Notes: a model not told the origin generated them from the sequence alone. Shown: positions 1 through 7,591, counted from the stretch's first letter. The stretch: DNA of 9,748 nucleotides from an uncultured Pseudomonadota bacterium (GCA_902796745.1 CADBQC010000023.1:1-9748); one strand, 5' to 3'. Made by a program: numbers and translations.

Positions 1-28
1 CACTTGGGTCTTTTTGTTCATAAGACAT
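1..28 (-). CDS. Possible N-terminal start of a leftward gene cut by the window edge
   Basis: Reading leftward, an ATG at 28 opens a frame beginning MSYEQKDPS and runs off the window. Only nine codons are visible, so no family can be named. A short purine-rich AGGA lies just before the ATG but closer than usual for a ribosome binding site. A rightward frame is also open here by chance-like AT-rich codons, so the call is weak. Confidence 0.25.
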
Positions 29-128
29 GTCCTGATACAAAACTTCTTACTCAACAGAATATCAAAAACAAAAAATTTTATATAATTTTTATATATTTTT
101 CACGAAGTCATAAAATCAGCCCGCCGTG

Positions 129-144
129 ACATTCGTCAGAATGT
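129..144. repeat. 16-bp inverted repeat in the left intergenic region
   Basis: ACATTC and GAATGT form perfect 6-bp arms around GTCA. It lies in the 279-nt stretch between a possible leftward gene start and the gene at 308. It could be an operator or a small hairpin, and no run of T follows it. The rest of 29-307 is very AT-rich, including an A/T block around 75-105, and I see no convincing gene or RNA there. Confidence 0.25.
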
Positions 145-307
145 TCGAATTTTATGAGTAAAATATTGAAATACCTCGCAGATAGGTAATCACCTGTTTT
201 TATTATGTGCCTAAGTGAGATTTTTCGTAATTTGCAAAATTTTATTGATTTTTATGAAAAGGTTATGAAACACTTTTCACAGAGTTAATGGATTACAAAA
301 AAATAAA

Positions 308-1357
308 ATGTCATTTAAATACATGTTCGAAATAATATGTGCATTCGGATTAATCACGACATTGATACAAGCACGAGCAGAACTTGACTGCAAAGATTTC
401 GAATTACGTGGAATTTACGTTAGTGCATCAGAAGATATTTTGCATAAAGTAAGGAAAGCCAAAAAGTTGAATATTAACGCAGTAGTAATAGACATAAAAA
501 ATGACGAAGGAGAAATAACCTGTAATTTGGACGATCCTAAAATTAAATATACACCTTACATAAAGAATATAAAACAGTTGCTGACGAAACTAAAATCTAT
601 GGGATTTTACACAATTGCACGCATTGTTACTTTCAAAGATAAATTTACATCCGGTTTTACCGATAAAAAGTTCGCAATAAAAAACAAAGATGGAACGATT
701 TATGTGGATGAAGAAAAGATGAGCTGGATCAATCCATATAATAAGGCGGTTTGGCAATATCTTGGGGAAATAGTTGAAGCCACAGCAAAACTAGGCTTTA
801 ATGAAATTCAGTTTGACTATATCCGACTGCCTCAGTATAAATCGCTTGAACAAACATCAATAACTCAGGAACTACAAACAAAGAGTAAAACACAAATCAT
901 AAATGAATTTCTGGATTTTATTATTCCTAAAATTCATGCATACGGGACAAAAATTTCAGCGGACGTTTTCGGATGTATTATTCCTGAATCGCTAAAACAA
1001 AGCGCATTAAGCTCAGAAAAATTGGGACAAGACTACATAGGTATGACAGAAAAAGTTGATTATATTTGTCCGATGATTTACCCATCCCACTGGCCAGCTG
1101 GTTCGTTAGGCGTTGAGAAACCGGATATAAATCCTGGGAAAATAGTACAGTACGCAATGGAATACTCCAACAAAGCACTCAAGAACAAAAAGAACAAATC
1201 TCGTCCATGGATACAGGCTTTTACTGCAACATGGCTGAAGAGAGGGTTATGGCAAGCATATAAGCTGAAGCAACTTCAAGAACAAGTGGATGCACTGCGA
1301 AGGCTTGGAATAAGGCAATTCTGTTTTTGGAATCCAACTGCAAAGTATGAATTTTAA
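308..1357 (+). CDS. Exported putative glycoside hydrolase, DUF4015 family
   Basis: This 349-aa protein matches, from memory, the putative glycosyl hydrolase family DUF4015, whose members are predicted TIM-barrel enzymes acting on polysaccharide; the substrate is unknown. Residues 1-24 form a signal peptide (hydrophobic IICAFGLITTLI, likely cleavage after ARA), so it should be periplasmic or secreted. Family hallmarks are visible: RGIYVSA (34-40), INAVVIDIKND (56-66), the EIQFDYIRLP barrel strand (166-175) with candidate catalytic acids, and a C-terminal RPWIQAFTATWL (299-310) followed by a terminal FWNP segment. The protein is near full family length and ends shortly after that motif. It stands alone on the plus strand and converges with the YjbR-type gene after a 1-bp gap. 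No strong ribosome binding site precedes the ATG. The family call is firm; the enzymatic activity is inferred. Confidence 0.85.
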   Translation: MSFKYMFEIICAFGLITTLIQARAELDCKDFELRGIYVSASEDILHKVRKAKKLNINAVVIDIKNDEGEITCNLDDPKIKYTPYIKNIKQLLTKLKSMGFYTIARIVTFKDKFTSGFTDKKFAIKNKDGTIYVDEEKMSWINPYNKAVWQYLGEIVEATAKLGFNEIQFDYIRLPQYKSLEQTSITQELQTKSKTQIINEFLDFIIPKIHAYGTKISADVFGCIIPESLKQSALSSEKLGQDYIGMTEKVDYICPMIYPSHWPAGSLGVEKPDINPGKIVQYAMEYSNKALKNKKNKSRPWIQAFTATWLKRGLWQAYKLKQLQEQVDALRRLGIRQFCFWNPTAKYEF

Positions 1358-1358
1358 C

Positions 1359-1377
1359 CTACGAAACAGAAGCGTAG
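1359..1377 (+). terminator. Weak hairpin at the convergent gene ends
   Basis: CTACG (1359-1363) and CGTAG (1373-1377) form a 5-bp stem with a 9-nt loop, followed by CTTTCT. It begins one base after the stop of the hydrolase-like gene and lies inside the last codons of the opposing gene. It is a possible weak terminator for the rightward gene, but the stem is short. Confidence 0.25.
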
Positions 1378-2024
1378 CTTTCTAGTATCAGTGATGTAAT
1401 TTCCGATATATTATCGATTTCATTGAGATTCACCGTTATCCAACTACGTTTATTCATGTGATAAGCAGGAAAGAATTTTATTCTATCAACAATTTTAGCA
1501 ATGATTTCGGCTTCTACCTTTAAATTGAGTATTTCAATATGACTATCATAATCAAGTCCAAGTTTTTGTGCAGAAATTTTCATAAAAATTGCATACCATT
1601 TACGAGAAACTTTGTGTCGCAAAATCGCGGCCGTTGGTAATTTATCCCATAAAAATTCCAATCTGTCGCCAAACCTTTCGTATGCAAAATTTATTACCGC
1701 TTCTGCCATTCGCGTTTTAAACACATACTGAGTGAAACATTGTTCTCGAATATTTGTCAAAATTCGTTCATATTCCATTCTGACTTTACCGACGAATTTT
1801 CCATCAGCTCCAGGAATATTATGCAAGCAGTATTCCGTATTTGATTGCACATCCATGATATTTGTAAAAACGCTAGCACCATCCATCAAAACGTATAAGA
1901 TAAATATGCCATCTACAATCGGTTGCTGATAAAGGTATTTTGCCCCCTCTTGGGAAAATCCAAAAGATATCAACTGCTGAGCGTCAGCCTTTTTATCTTT
2001 AAAAAATTCCGTTTCGTCATGCAT
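1359..2024 (-). CDS. MmcQ/YjbR-family protein, long form
   Basis: The C-terminal ~120 residues fit the MmcQ/YjbR family (CyaY-like fold; often labelled DNA-binding, true role unknown). Visible signatures are FLWDKLP, RHKVSRKWYAIFMKI, the lysine-bearing strand EILNLK, and the diagnostic AYHMNKRSWITVNL block near residues 187-200, then LILESY. The N-terminal ~100 residues are an extra domain containing NIPGADGKFVGKVRMEYE. I recall this two-part ~220-aa form mainly from Firmicutes, so transfer is possible but untested. I chose ATG 2024; a TTG two codons upstream (2030) is also in frame. Neither has a clear ribosome binding site. It lies 14 bp downstream of the transglycosylase gene, so the two are probably co-transcribed from the promoter at 2655-2684. 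The function cannot be deduced from sequence alone. Confidence 0.8.
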   Translation of the reverse strand: MHDETEFFKDKKADAQQLISFGFSQEGAKYLYQQPIVDGIFILYVLMDGASVFTNIMDVQSNTEYCLHNIPGADGKFVGKVRMEYERILTNIREQCFTQYVFKTRMAEAVINFAYERFGDRLEFLWDKLPTAAILRHKVSRKWYAIFMKISAQKLGLDYDSHIEILNLKVEAEIIAKIVDRIKFFPAYHMNKRSWITVNLNEIDNISEITSLILESYASVS

Positions 2025-2038
2025 TATCAATCTAGAAT

Positions 2039-2623
2039 TTAGCTAAACTTCCGTGATGCGCCATATGCCTTCATAACCTTGCGATAGTAAAGATTGCTAT
2101 ATTGTTCCTTGCTACTATGATATTTCTTTATAGCCAACTCCCAACTTCCATACCTGTCATACAAACTTCTTAACAACATAGCAGCATAGGCTACGTTGCC
2201 TTTTGGAGAGAGCATATCGTCAACAGATGCAAAATGCTTCTTATGGGTATCATAGTGTAACTGTAAGCAACCTACACTTATATTTTTCTCTCCGGATTGT
2301 GCTGTACTTTTAATAAATGAAACTGCTTCTGCTTTCGTTTTGAATTTATGCGACTTTCTTTTGGCATTCACCGCATACGCACTGTGCTGAGACTCAACAG
2401 CAGCAATAGAGTTCAAAATCCCCGCAGGAATTCCTTTAGCTTTTTCTTCAGACGCTATTAGTTTGCGAATATCGGAGTTGCAAAATCGTTCATCTTGTTG
2501 AGAAACATCGACATTCGTTCCAGAACTTTTTATTCCGACACCATCATTGTGCACAGAAGAACAGCCTGCAAGCAAAAAAATCAAAAAGATACCACCCTGT
2601 AACAATTGTTTTGCAACGCTCAA
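2039..2623 (-). CDS. Lytic transglycosylase (SLT domain) lipoprotein
   Basis: This is a lysozyme-like murein lytic transglycosylase, expected to cleave the MurNAc-GlcNAc bond with formation of 1,6-anhydro-MurNAc. From the TTG at 2623 it has 194 residues. A hydrophobic segment ends in the lipobox LLAGC, with lipidated Cys21, so it should be membrane-anchored in the periplasm. The SLT core runs from about residue 54 to the end: ILNSIAAVES holds the catalytic Glu77, followed by SVGCLQLHY (the GxMQ-type motif), NVAYAAMLL, and the late AIKKYHSS motif. The NISVGCLQ and YHS features match the alphaproteobacterial stand-alone type, some of which are linked to secretion machines, but none is seen here. 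The start at 2623 is chosen because AGGA lies six bases upstream; TTG 2638 is an in-frame alternative adding five residues. It leads a pair with the YjbR-type gene. Confidence 0.85.
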   Translation of the reverse strand: MSVAKQLLQGGIFLIFLLAGCSSVHNDGVGIKSSGTNVDVSQQDERFCNSDIRKLIASEEKAKGIPAGILNSIAAVESQHSAYAVNAKRKSHKFKTKAEAVSFIKSTAQSGEKNISVGCLQLHYDTHKKHFASVDDMLSPKGNVAYAAMLLRSLYDRYGSWELAIKKYHSSKEQYSNLYYRKVMKAYGASRKFS

Positions 2624-2654
2624 TGCAATTCCTAGCAATAAAATCCACGTTGCC

Positions 2655-2684
2655 AGTTTAGCAAAGAGTTCGCATGACAGTCAA
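2655..2684 (-). promoter_or_regulatory. Sigma70-type promoter for the transglycosylase-yjbR pair
   Basis: Reading leftward, TTGACT (2684-2679) and TAAACT (2660-2655) are separated by 18 bp. Transcription would start near 2648, giving a leader of roughly 25 nt to the TTG at 2623 that includes the AGGA ribosome binding site. Confidence 0.45.
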
Positions 2685-2827
2685 TTAGATGCCACGCCGT
2701 GTATATCAAGCTATAGCGGAAAAGTTGATAGGCAATATATCACCACCGCGCACTTTCTGTATTAAAGAAAAACTCCATAAAGCTTGCATCAATTTTATCG
2801 TTTCTTGTTGGATTGGTAATACCGGGA

Positions 2828-2856
2828 TTGAAGACTCGCAAAAATTGTGTTAGGCT
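2828..2856 (+). promoter_or_regulatory. Candidate promoter for pssA-recF
   Basis: TTGAAG (2828-2833) and TAGGCT (2851-2856) are spaced by 17 bp and sit 36 bp ahead of the pssA GTG. The -10 match is poor, and it overlaps a 13-bp dyad. This is the best candidate in the divergent region. The rest of 2685-2827 shows no gene or RNA that I can support. Confidence 0.25.
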
Positions 2857-2863
2857 GAGCCTA
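2851..2863. promoter_or_regulatory. 13-bp perfect dyad upstream of pssA
   Basis: TAGGCT-G-AGCCTA is a perfect palindrome with a single central base, which suits a dimeric protein site better than an RNA hairpin. It lies 28 bp before the pssA start and covers the candidate -10 element, where a bound repressor would block transcription. No known regulator motif is recognised. Confidence 0.3.
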
Positions 2864-2891
2864 TATTTCGGTTTCAATTAAAATCTTTCTA

Positions 2892-3680
2892 GTGAAGAAT
2901 AAAAATAAAAAAATTTTTGAAAATATCCCTGTTGGCAAAATTGTCCCAAATCTAGCTACGCTCTCAGCACTGGTGTTCGGCATGATGCAAGTAAAATTTG
3001 CATTAGCATCGAACTGGGAATATGCCGTCATAGCAGTCGTTATTGCCGCATTTTTTGATGCTACTGATGGGCGTTTAGCTCGTCTATTTAACTCATGCAG
3101 TCGATTTGGTGCAGAACTCGACTCCCTCTCTGATTTTGCTGTTTTTGGAGTGTGCCCATCCATCGTAATTTATCTTTATAGTCTTTCATCTCTTAATCGT
3201 ATTGGCTGGATGATATCGGCATTTTTTGCTGTTTGTATGTGTCTTAGGTTAGCCCGATTTAACACTCATGACATCGAAAATATTAAAACACCTCTTTCAG
3301 GCAAATTTTTTACCGGCGTGCCGGCTCCTGCTGGTGCGGTATTAGCTCTTTTTCCTATAATTTTATTTAACGCGTATGGGCTTGAAATTTTTAAAAACGA
3401 ATACTTCTGCGCAGTCGATGTTGTAATTTCCGGACTTCTCTGTATATCGAAACTTCCTACCCCATCAATAAAAAAATTCCATATAAAGCGTTCTCAATTC
3501 ACAATCTTTATGATTTGTGCCTTTCTGACGATAGGTATCACATTTGCATATACTTGGCGGGTATTTTGCGTGATTGTGCTTCTCTATATCATAAGCATAT
3601 TCTTTTGCATAAGGAAAATGAAGCGAATTATGCAAGAACAAAACGATTACAATTATGTTAAACAAATTACAAATAAATAA
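2892..3680 (+). CDS. pssA: CDP-diacylglycerol-serine O-phosphatidyltransferase
   Basis: This inner-membrane enzyme makes phosphatidylserine from CDP-diacylglycerol and L-serine, the precursor of phosphatidylethanolamine. The CDP-alcohol phosphatidyltransferase signature is complete at residues 56-81: D56, D59-G60, A63-R64, G73, D77 and D81 with canonical spacing. The PssA-type GVPAPAGA motif follows at about 142-149, distinguishing it from PgsA. The protein has about six hydrophobic segments and 262 residues, normal for the membrane (type II) enzymes. The start is GTG at 2892: a stop (TGA, 2856-2858) lies upstream in frame with no ATG between, and NIPVGKIVPNLAT is the expected N-terminus. The decarboxylase gene psd, a frequent neighbour, is not in the window. 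The 3' end overlaps the recF start by 26 bp, which suggests translational coupling. Confidence 0.92.
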   Translation: MKNKNKKIFENIPVGKIVPNLATLSALVFGMMQVKFALASNWEYAVIAVVIAAFFDATDGRLARLFNSCSRFGAELDSLSDFAVFGVCPSIVIYLYSLSSLNRIGWMISAFFAVCMCLRLARFNTHDIENIKTPLSGKFFTGVPAPAGAVLALFPIILFNAYGLEIFKNEYFCAVDVVISGLLCISKLPTPSIKKFHIKRSQFTIFMICAFLTIGITFAYTWRVFCVIVLLYIISIFFCIRKMKRIMQEQNDYNYVKQITNK

Positions 3681-4772
3681 TTTTAGGAATTATATTACAT
3701 TAAAATTATCATTGCAACCAGATAAACGAATCGTTGTTTTGTATGGAAAAAACGGAATAGGGAAAACAAACATCTTGGAAAGCATATCCTTGCTATACAC
3801 TAGCCACGGCTTGAGAAAAGCTCGGTATGATGACATGATAAATAACAAAGGACAACAGCACTATTGGAACATAACAGCAGAAACAGATAACGGCGAATTT
3901 TCATCAGGGTATATCAAAAATGATAATGCTGGCAAAAGAATATATAAAATAAATGGGAAAAATGTCCGAAACTTAAACGAATTTAGAAAAGATAATCGGG
4001 TACTTTGGATGACGTATGAAACAGACCGTCTTTTTATGCAGTCGCCATCAGAAAGACGCGATTTTATCGATATGTTTTGCGATATATCTTATCCACAACA
4101 TAGCGATGCATTAAAAGATTATGAAAAACTCACAAGAGAACGTCTAAAAATTCTGAAGCAATTCTGCGAAAACGGGGCAAATGAAGCTATATCAAAATGG
4201 CTTGATATAGTGGAAGAGAAGATTGCTGATCTAGGTATCAAAATAGCAAAGACGAGAAGCAATATTGCAACAGAGTTAGAAAAATTTCAAATAAGAAACG
4301 GTGAATTTCCCTTATTTCGCTCCAGAATGTTCGGAAGAGTAGAAGAAGAGATTCTAGCAGAAAGCAATTGCAATGAACTATATAAACTTAAGTTGAAAAC
4401 TCAGCGACAAAAAGATGCATTTTCTGGTTCCACAACATTTGGTGCAAACAGAAGTGACTGGATTGTATTTCACGAAGAAAAACAGATAGATGCTGAACAA
4501 TGCTCTGCCGGTGAACAAAAAATGTTAATTCTTGCTGTATTTTTTGATTTTATTTTGCAACACATAAAAACAGATAATCGCAATTTGATCATCTTGCTGG
4601 ACGACGTTATAACACATTTAGATACAGAACACCGCAATTTACTGTTTAGATATATCAACTCGTTTGTCCAAAGTTCCAACGATGTCTCTGTCTGGCTATC
4701 TGGAACAGACAAAGAACTATTTCATGAATTGGAGGAATATGCACTATTTTTCGATGTATCTAAAATCAACAC

Positions 4773-4794
<22 letters not shown>
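3655..4794 (+). CDS. recF: DNA replication and repair protein RecF
   Basis: RecF is an SMC-like ATPase that, with RecO and RecR, loads RecA at single-strand gaps. The 379-aa protein begins with the typical LQINNFRNY. Visible are Walker A GKNGIGKT (31-38), the PSERRDFID motif (131-139), the ABC signature CSAGEQK (283-289), and Walker B LIILLDD (311-317) followed by the D-loop HLD (321-323). The length is typical. The ATG at 3655 lies inside the pssA 3' end and no Shine-Dalgarno sequence is evident, so coupled translation is likely. The usual dnaA/dnaN/gyrB neighbours are absent; pssA precedes it instead. The last eight codons are encoded on the complement of the tRNA-Thr gene, and the TGA stop falls within the complement of its conserved T-loop. 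All catalytic motifs lie well upstream of this overlap. Confidence 0.95.
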
Positions 4795-4848
<54 letters not shown>

Positions 4849-4969
4849 ATCGTCACTACACATATAATCTTACACTACTATCCACCTAAATTTCCAGAAG
4901 GAATTTGCAAAATGTATAGGTTCATAACATATGCATCGTATGGACATGACGTGCATTAATATGATAAGA

Positions 4970-4998
4970 TTGAACTGGGTGTTGTCATCTATTACATA
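4970..4998 (+). promoter_or_regulatory. Candidate promoter for surA-ymdB
   Basis: TTGAAC (4970-4975) and TACATA (4993-4998) have a 17-bp spacer. Transcription would begin about 5005, at or next to the ATG of surA at 5007, which has no Shine-Dalgarno sequence. This would make a leaderless or nearly leaderless message. Confidence 0.3.
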
Positions 4999-5006
4999 TA
5001 GTAAAT

Positions 5007-6416
5007 ATGAAATTTAAATATTTGTTTTTGTTGTCTTTATGTGCGGTTTGCGCAGATTCGCAAACAAGGATGAAGCCCAATTCGGTTGGTAAAGCACCAG
5101 ATGAATCTATTATTTATAATCCCCAGAAGACCCAGAAAACTTTAGCTGACAAAGGTCGCGATGCCATTGCTTTTTTGAAATTGATTGATAGAGACAAACG
5201 TAAGCAAAATACCGGTAGTGGCAAAACATTGATATCTGAGGTGTTTTCCCTTGAAACAGTAAATGATGATCCGATTACTAATATCGATGTTGTGAATGCT
5301 ACGAAACTTATATTCTTTTTCTCTGGAAGGGAGTACGACAAAGACATCGCTAAAATGATGGCTCCGGCGGTTATTGAATCTCTTGAAGATGATAAGTTGA
5401 GAGGGCAGTGTGCAAAGTTATTTGGCATACGAGTTACGAATAGTGATGTTGAAAAAGAACTTTTGAGGTTAGCTTCTATGAACAACATATCCATATCTGA
5501 ACTTGAAAAACGAGTTTTGTCATATGGAGTTAGTATCAAAATATTTCGGCAGAATATTAAATCCAGATTGGTATTTCAGCTGATTTCTCAATATCTTGCT
5601 GACAATGACCGAGTGAGCTCGGCTGAGCTTGAAACAGCAAAGAAGGAACAGCAGGCGCTAATAGCATCAAAACGGTATTTGATATCTGAGATATTTAGAT
5701 ATGAACGCTCAAGTTTAGAAAAAATACGAACATTAGCACTTAAAGGATTTGATTTTCAGGCACTTGCAGAAAATTTCTCGCAAACAATTAAAGTTGGGAA
5801 AAGAGGTACTCCTAAATGGTATAAAACGACGTCTTTAGAACCAGAGGTTGTTGCGCAACTAAAATCAATGAAAACAGGAACTATTAGCGACATAATCAAA
5901 ACTAAAAGCGGATACAAAGTCATATGCTTAATAGACACAGCTGAAGCAGGTAGAGTTGCGAGTTCGGAAGCCACATATAAAGTTTTGAAAGCAACAGTCA
6001 CTTATAGAAGCAATTTATTCACAAAAAAAGATGTTGAGAAAATTGAATCGACGTTAAATCAAATATCGCAAATGGAAACAGCAGGAAATCTAAAAAGATA
6101 TTGCTTGGTAAATGATATAAAGCTAGAGGAAGAAACCATGTCGCGACCACATCCATATTATATGGAAATGATACTTAAATCAAAGGAGAGCGGAAAGCCT
6201 GTTATTGCCCCATCTATGGATAATCCCAATAATCTTAATGTAATGATGTATCTGAGTGAAGATGTGCAACGCGCTCAGTTACCGGATGAAAAAACGCTTA
6301 AAGAATATGTCTCCGAGAAAAAAATGAATGACGCATTTACAAGAAATTTTAAAAATCTAAAAAGGATGTCTCATATACAAAAACAAACTGATAATATACG
6401 AAGAGTGACGCAATGA
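5007..6416 (+). CDS. surA: SurA-like periplasmic chaperone / peptidyl-prolyl isomerase
   Basis: SurA carries unfolded outer-membrane proteins through the periplasm. The 469-aa protein has a signal peptide (MKFKYLFLLSLCAVCA, cleavage near residue 16), then a polar stretch to about residue 75 that is longer than I expect. The SurA N-terminal chaperone region follows (about 76-200) with ETVNDDPITNIDV. One parvulin (PpiC) domain occupies about 223-311, with FQALAENFSQT, GTPKWYKT and ISDIIKTKSGYKVICL. About 150 residues follow with no second clear parvulin unit, whereas E. coli SurA has two. The parvulin active-site residues are not obviously all kept, so isomerase activity is uncertain. The usual partners lptD, pdxA and ksgA are absent from the window. 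The stop overlaps the next start in ATGA, so the two genes are translationally coupled. Confidence 0.8.
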   Translation: MKFKYLFLLSLCAVCADSQTRMKPNSVGKAPDESIIYNPQKTQKTLADKGRDAIAFLKLIDRDKRKQNTGSGKTLISEVFSLETVNDDPITNIDVVNATKLIFFFSGREYDKDIAKMMAPAVIESLEDDKLRGQCAKLFGIRVTNSDVEKELLRLASMNNISISELEKRVLSYGVSIKIFRQNIKSRLVFQLISQYLADNDRVSSAELETAKKEQQALIASKRYLISEIFRYERSSLEKIRTLALKGFDFQALAENFSQTIKVGKRGTPKWYKTTSLEPEVVAQLKSMKTGTISDIIKTKSGYKVICLIDTAEAGRVASSEATYKVLKATVTYRSNLFTKKDVEKIESTLNQISQMETAGNLKRYCLVNDIKLEEETMSRPHPYYMEMILKSKESGKPVIAPSMDNPNNLNVMMYLSEDVQRAQLPDEKTLKEYVSEKKMNDAFTRNFKNLKRMSHIQKQTDNIRRVTQ

Positions 6417-7240
6417 GATTAGCTTTTTTCGGAGATGTGGTCGGAAAAGCTGGCAGAAATGCACTGGTAAAGTATTTGTCAGAACATCGCTCTAAGTGTG
6501 GGTTTGATTGCATCATTGTGAATGGGGAGAATTCTGCTCATGGATTTGGAATAACGCAGTCCATTTGTGATTTATTTTTCTCTAATGGTGTTAATGTGAT
6601 AACCATGGGAAATCACACATTTGACAAGAAAGATGATTTACAGCTATTCGATCGCAACAAAAATTTAATACGCCCTCTAAACTACATGAAAGGCACTCCT
6701 GGGCATGGATATACGATAGTAGAGTTGCCATTTTCGCAGAAAAAGATATTGGTTGTAAATTTGATAGGGAAGTTATTTTTAGACGGTGATGATCATCCTT
6801 TTTTTGCTATAGACGAGTTGCTTGAGAAATTTAAATTAGGGGCAAATATAGACTATATATTTATAGATTTCCATGCTGAAGCAACGGCTGAGAAAGTAGC
6901 CTTGTCAAGATACTTGGATGGACGTATTTCAGCATTTGTCGGCACTCATACTCATATTCCAACAGCGGATGCACAAATTCTAAGCAAAGGCACAGGATAT
7001 CTCACTGATGCAGGAATGTGCGGTGATTACGATTCCTGTATAGGTATGAACGATGAAGCTCCTATAAAACGGTTTATATCGAAAATCGATTCCGCAGCCA
7101 GAATGATCCCGTCCACGAAAGAGGCAACAGTTTGCGGAGTAGTTTTCAATTTAGATGACCAAACAGGACTTTGTCTGGGGGTACAAACCATACGCTCAGG
7201 TGGCTTCTTAAAAGAACAAAAAGAATTCGAAAAGTTTTAA
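6413..7240 (+). CDS. ymdB: YmdB-type metallophosphoesterase (TIGR00282 family)
   Basis: This is a dimetal phosphodiesterase of the family that includes Bacillus YmdB, known to hydrolyse cyclic nucleotides and affect biofilm and RNA turnover; its role in Gram-negative bacteria is unclear. The metal and catalytic residues are all visible: D8 in FFGDVVGKAGR, E39 in VNGENS, N67-H68 in MGNHTFD, H154 in DFHAEATAEK, and H179/H181 in GTHTHIPTAD. TDAGMCGDYDSCIGM (198-212) is also diagnostic. At 275 residues it is close to the family's usual ~265 and appears intact and cytoplasmic. Its ATG overlaps the surA stop as ATGA, so it is the second gene of that operon and probably depends on surA translation. 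The pairing with surA is unfamiliar to me. Confidence 0.9.
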   Translation: MRLAFFGDVVGKAGRNALVKYLSEHRSKCGFDCIIVNGENSAHGFGITQSICDLFFSNGVNVITMGNHTFDKKDDLQLFDRNKNLIRPLNYMKGTPGHGYTIVELPFSQKKILVVNLIGKLFLDGDDHPFFAIDELLEKFKLGANIDYIFIDFHAEATAEKVALSRYLDGRISAFVGTHTHIPTADAQILSKGTGYLTDAGMCGDYDSCIGMNDEAPIKRFISKIDSAARMIPSTKEATVCGVVFNLDDQTGLCLGVQTIRSGGFLKEQKEFEKF

Positions 7241-7319
7241 TTTCAATTCACAAGAACCTGATAAAGTTATGCTTTGTATCAGTGATGATGCAAGTGCTTA
7301 TAACATACAAAAATTTGTT

Positions 7320-7356
7320 CAAACATCCGATGGATACATAAAATCCTATCCGTTTG
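7320..7356 (-). terminator. Possible terminator after tRNA-Pro
   Basis: Reading leftward from the tRNA CCA end, CAAAC and GGATA pair with TATCC and GTTTG across a 10-nt loop and a 7-nt bulge. A T-rich run (complement of 7308-7315) lies a few bases beyond. The bulge makes this a weak call. A second imperfect hairpin (CTGAT/ATCAG, 7258-7282) lies nearer the ymdB stop. Confidence 0.22.
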
Positions 7357-7432
7357 GTCGGGAAGAGAGGATTCGAACCTCCGACCCCTTGCTCCCTAAG
7401 CAAGTGCGCTAACCAGACTGCGCTACTTCCCG
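7355..7432 (-). tRNA. tRNA-Pro, anticodon AGG
   Basis: The leftward strand gives a 78-nt cloverleaf: acceptor CGGGAAG/CTTCCCG (perfect, with C1-G72 typical of bacterial tRNA-Pro), D-arm GCGC/GCGC with loop AGTCTGGTTA, anticodon stem CTTGC/GCAAG with loop TTAGGGA, variable GGGTC, T-arm GGAGG/CCTCT with loop TTCGAAT, discriminator A73 and encoded CCA. The anticodon at 7395-7397 reads AGG, followed by G37 as expected for proline. A34 is unusual for a bacterial proline tRNA, where TGG, GGG or CGG is normal. It converges with ymdB. Confidence 0.93.
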
Positions 7433-7452
7433 CCTTCATATGACTTTAGAAT

Positions 7453-7458
7453 ATTATA
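7453..7458 (-). promoter_or_regulatory. TATAAT -10 box ahead of tRNA-Pro
   Basis: A perfect TATAAT on the leftward strand ends 20 bases upstream of the mature tRNA 5' end. This would start transcription near 7446 and leave a short precursor leader. No good -35 is seen at 16-18 bp spacing. Confidence 0.35.
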
Positions 7459-7591
7459 ATTTTATACCAAAGACAAACATTCATTTCCTTACAACTGGAA
7501 GCAGTCGCAACATTTGGAACAAATTCGCCTATAAGTTGAAAGTCTATCCGTTGACTACTATCTAGTGTATGGAGAATTACGCCATTTCCCT

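Noticed and set aside
1..129. Rightward frame open from the left edge for 42 codons
   Set aside because: The translation is dominated by AT-rich filler (many K, I, F, Y) with no recognisable motif; the opposing MSYEQKDPS start fits slightly better.
129..150. Alphaproteobacterial SOS (LexA) box
   Set aside because: The GTTC-N7-GTTC direct repeat is not present; only a single GTTC occurs.
230..241. AATTTGCAAAAT repeated at about 4906
   Set aside because: Twelve AT-rich bases occurring twice in 9.7 kb is expected by chance; no extended repeat surrounds it.
2547..2765. Rightward 72-aa reading frame across the transglycosylase start
   Set aside because: It overlaps the lipoprotein signal region and the leftward promoter, with no recognisable motif.
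5114..5539. Leftward 141-aa reading frame within surA
   Set aside because: It is antisense to a well-supported domain-bearing gene and has serine/threonine-rich shadow composition.
7248..7439. Leftward 63-aa reading frame over the tRNA-Pro
   Set aside because: It is the translation of the tRNA gene and its flanks; the cloverleaf explains the sequence.
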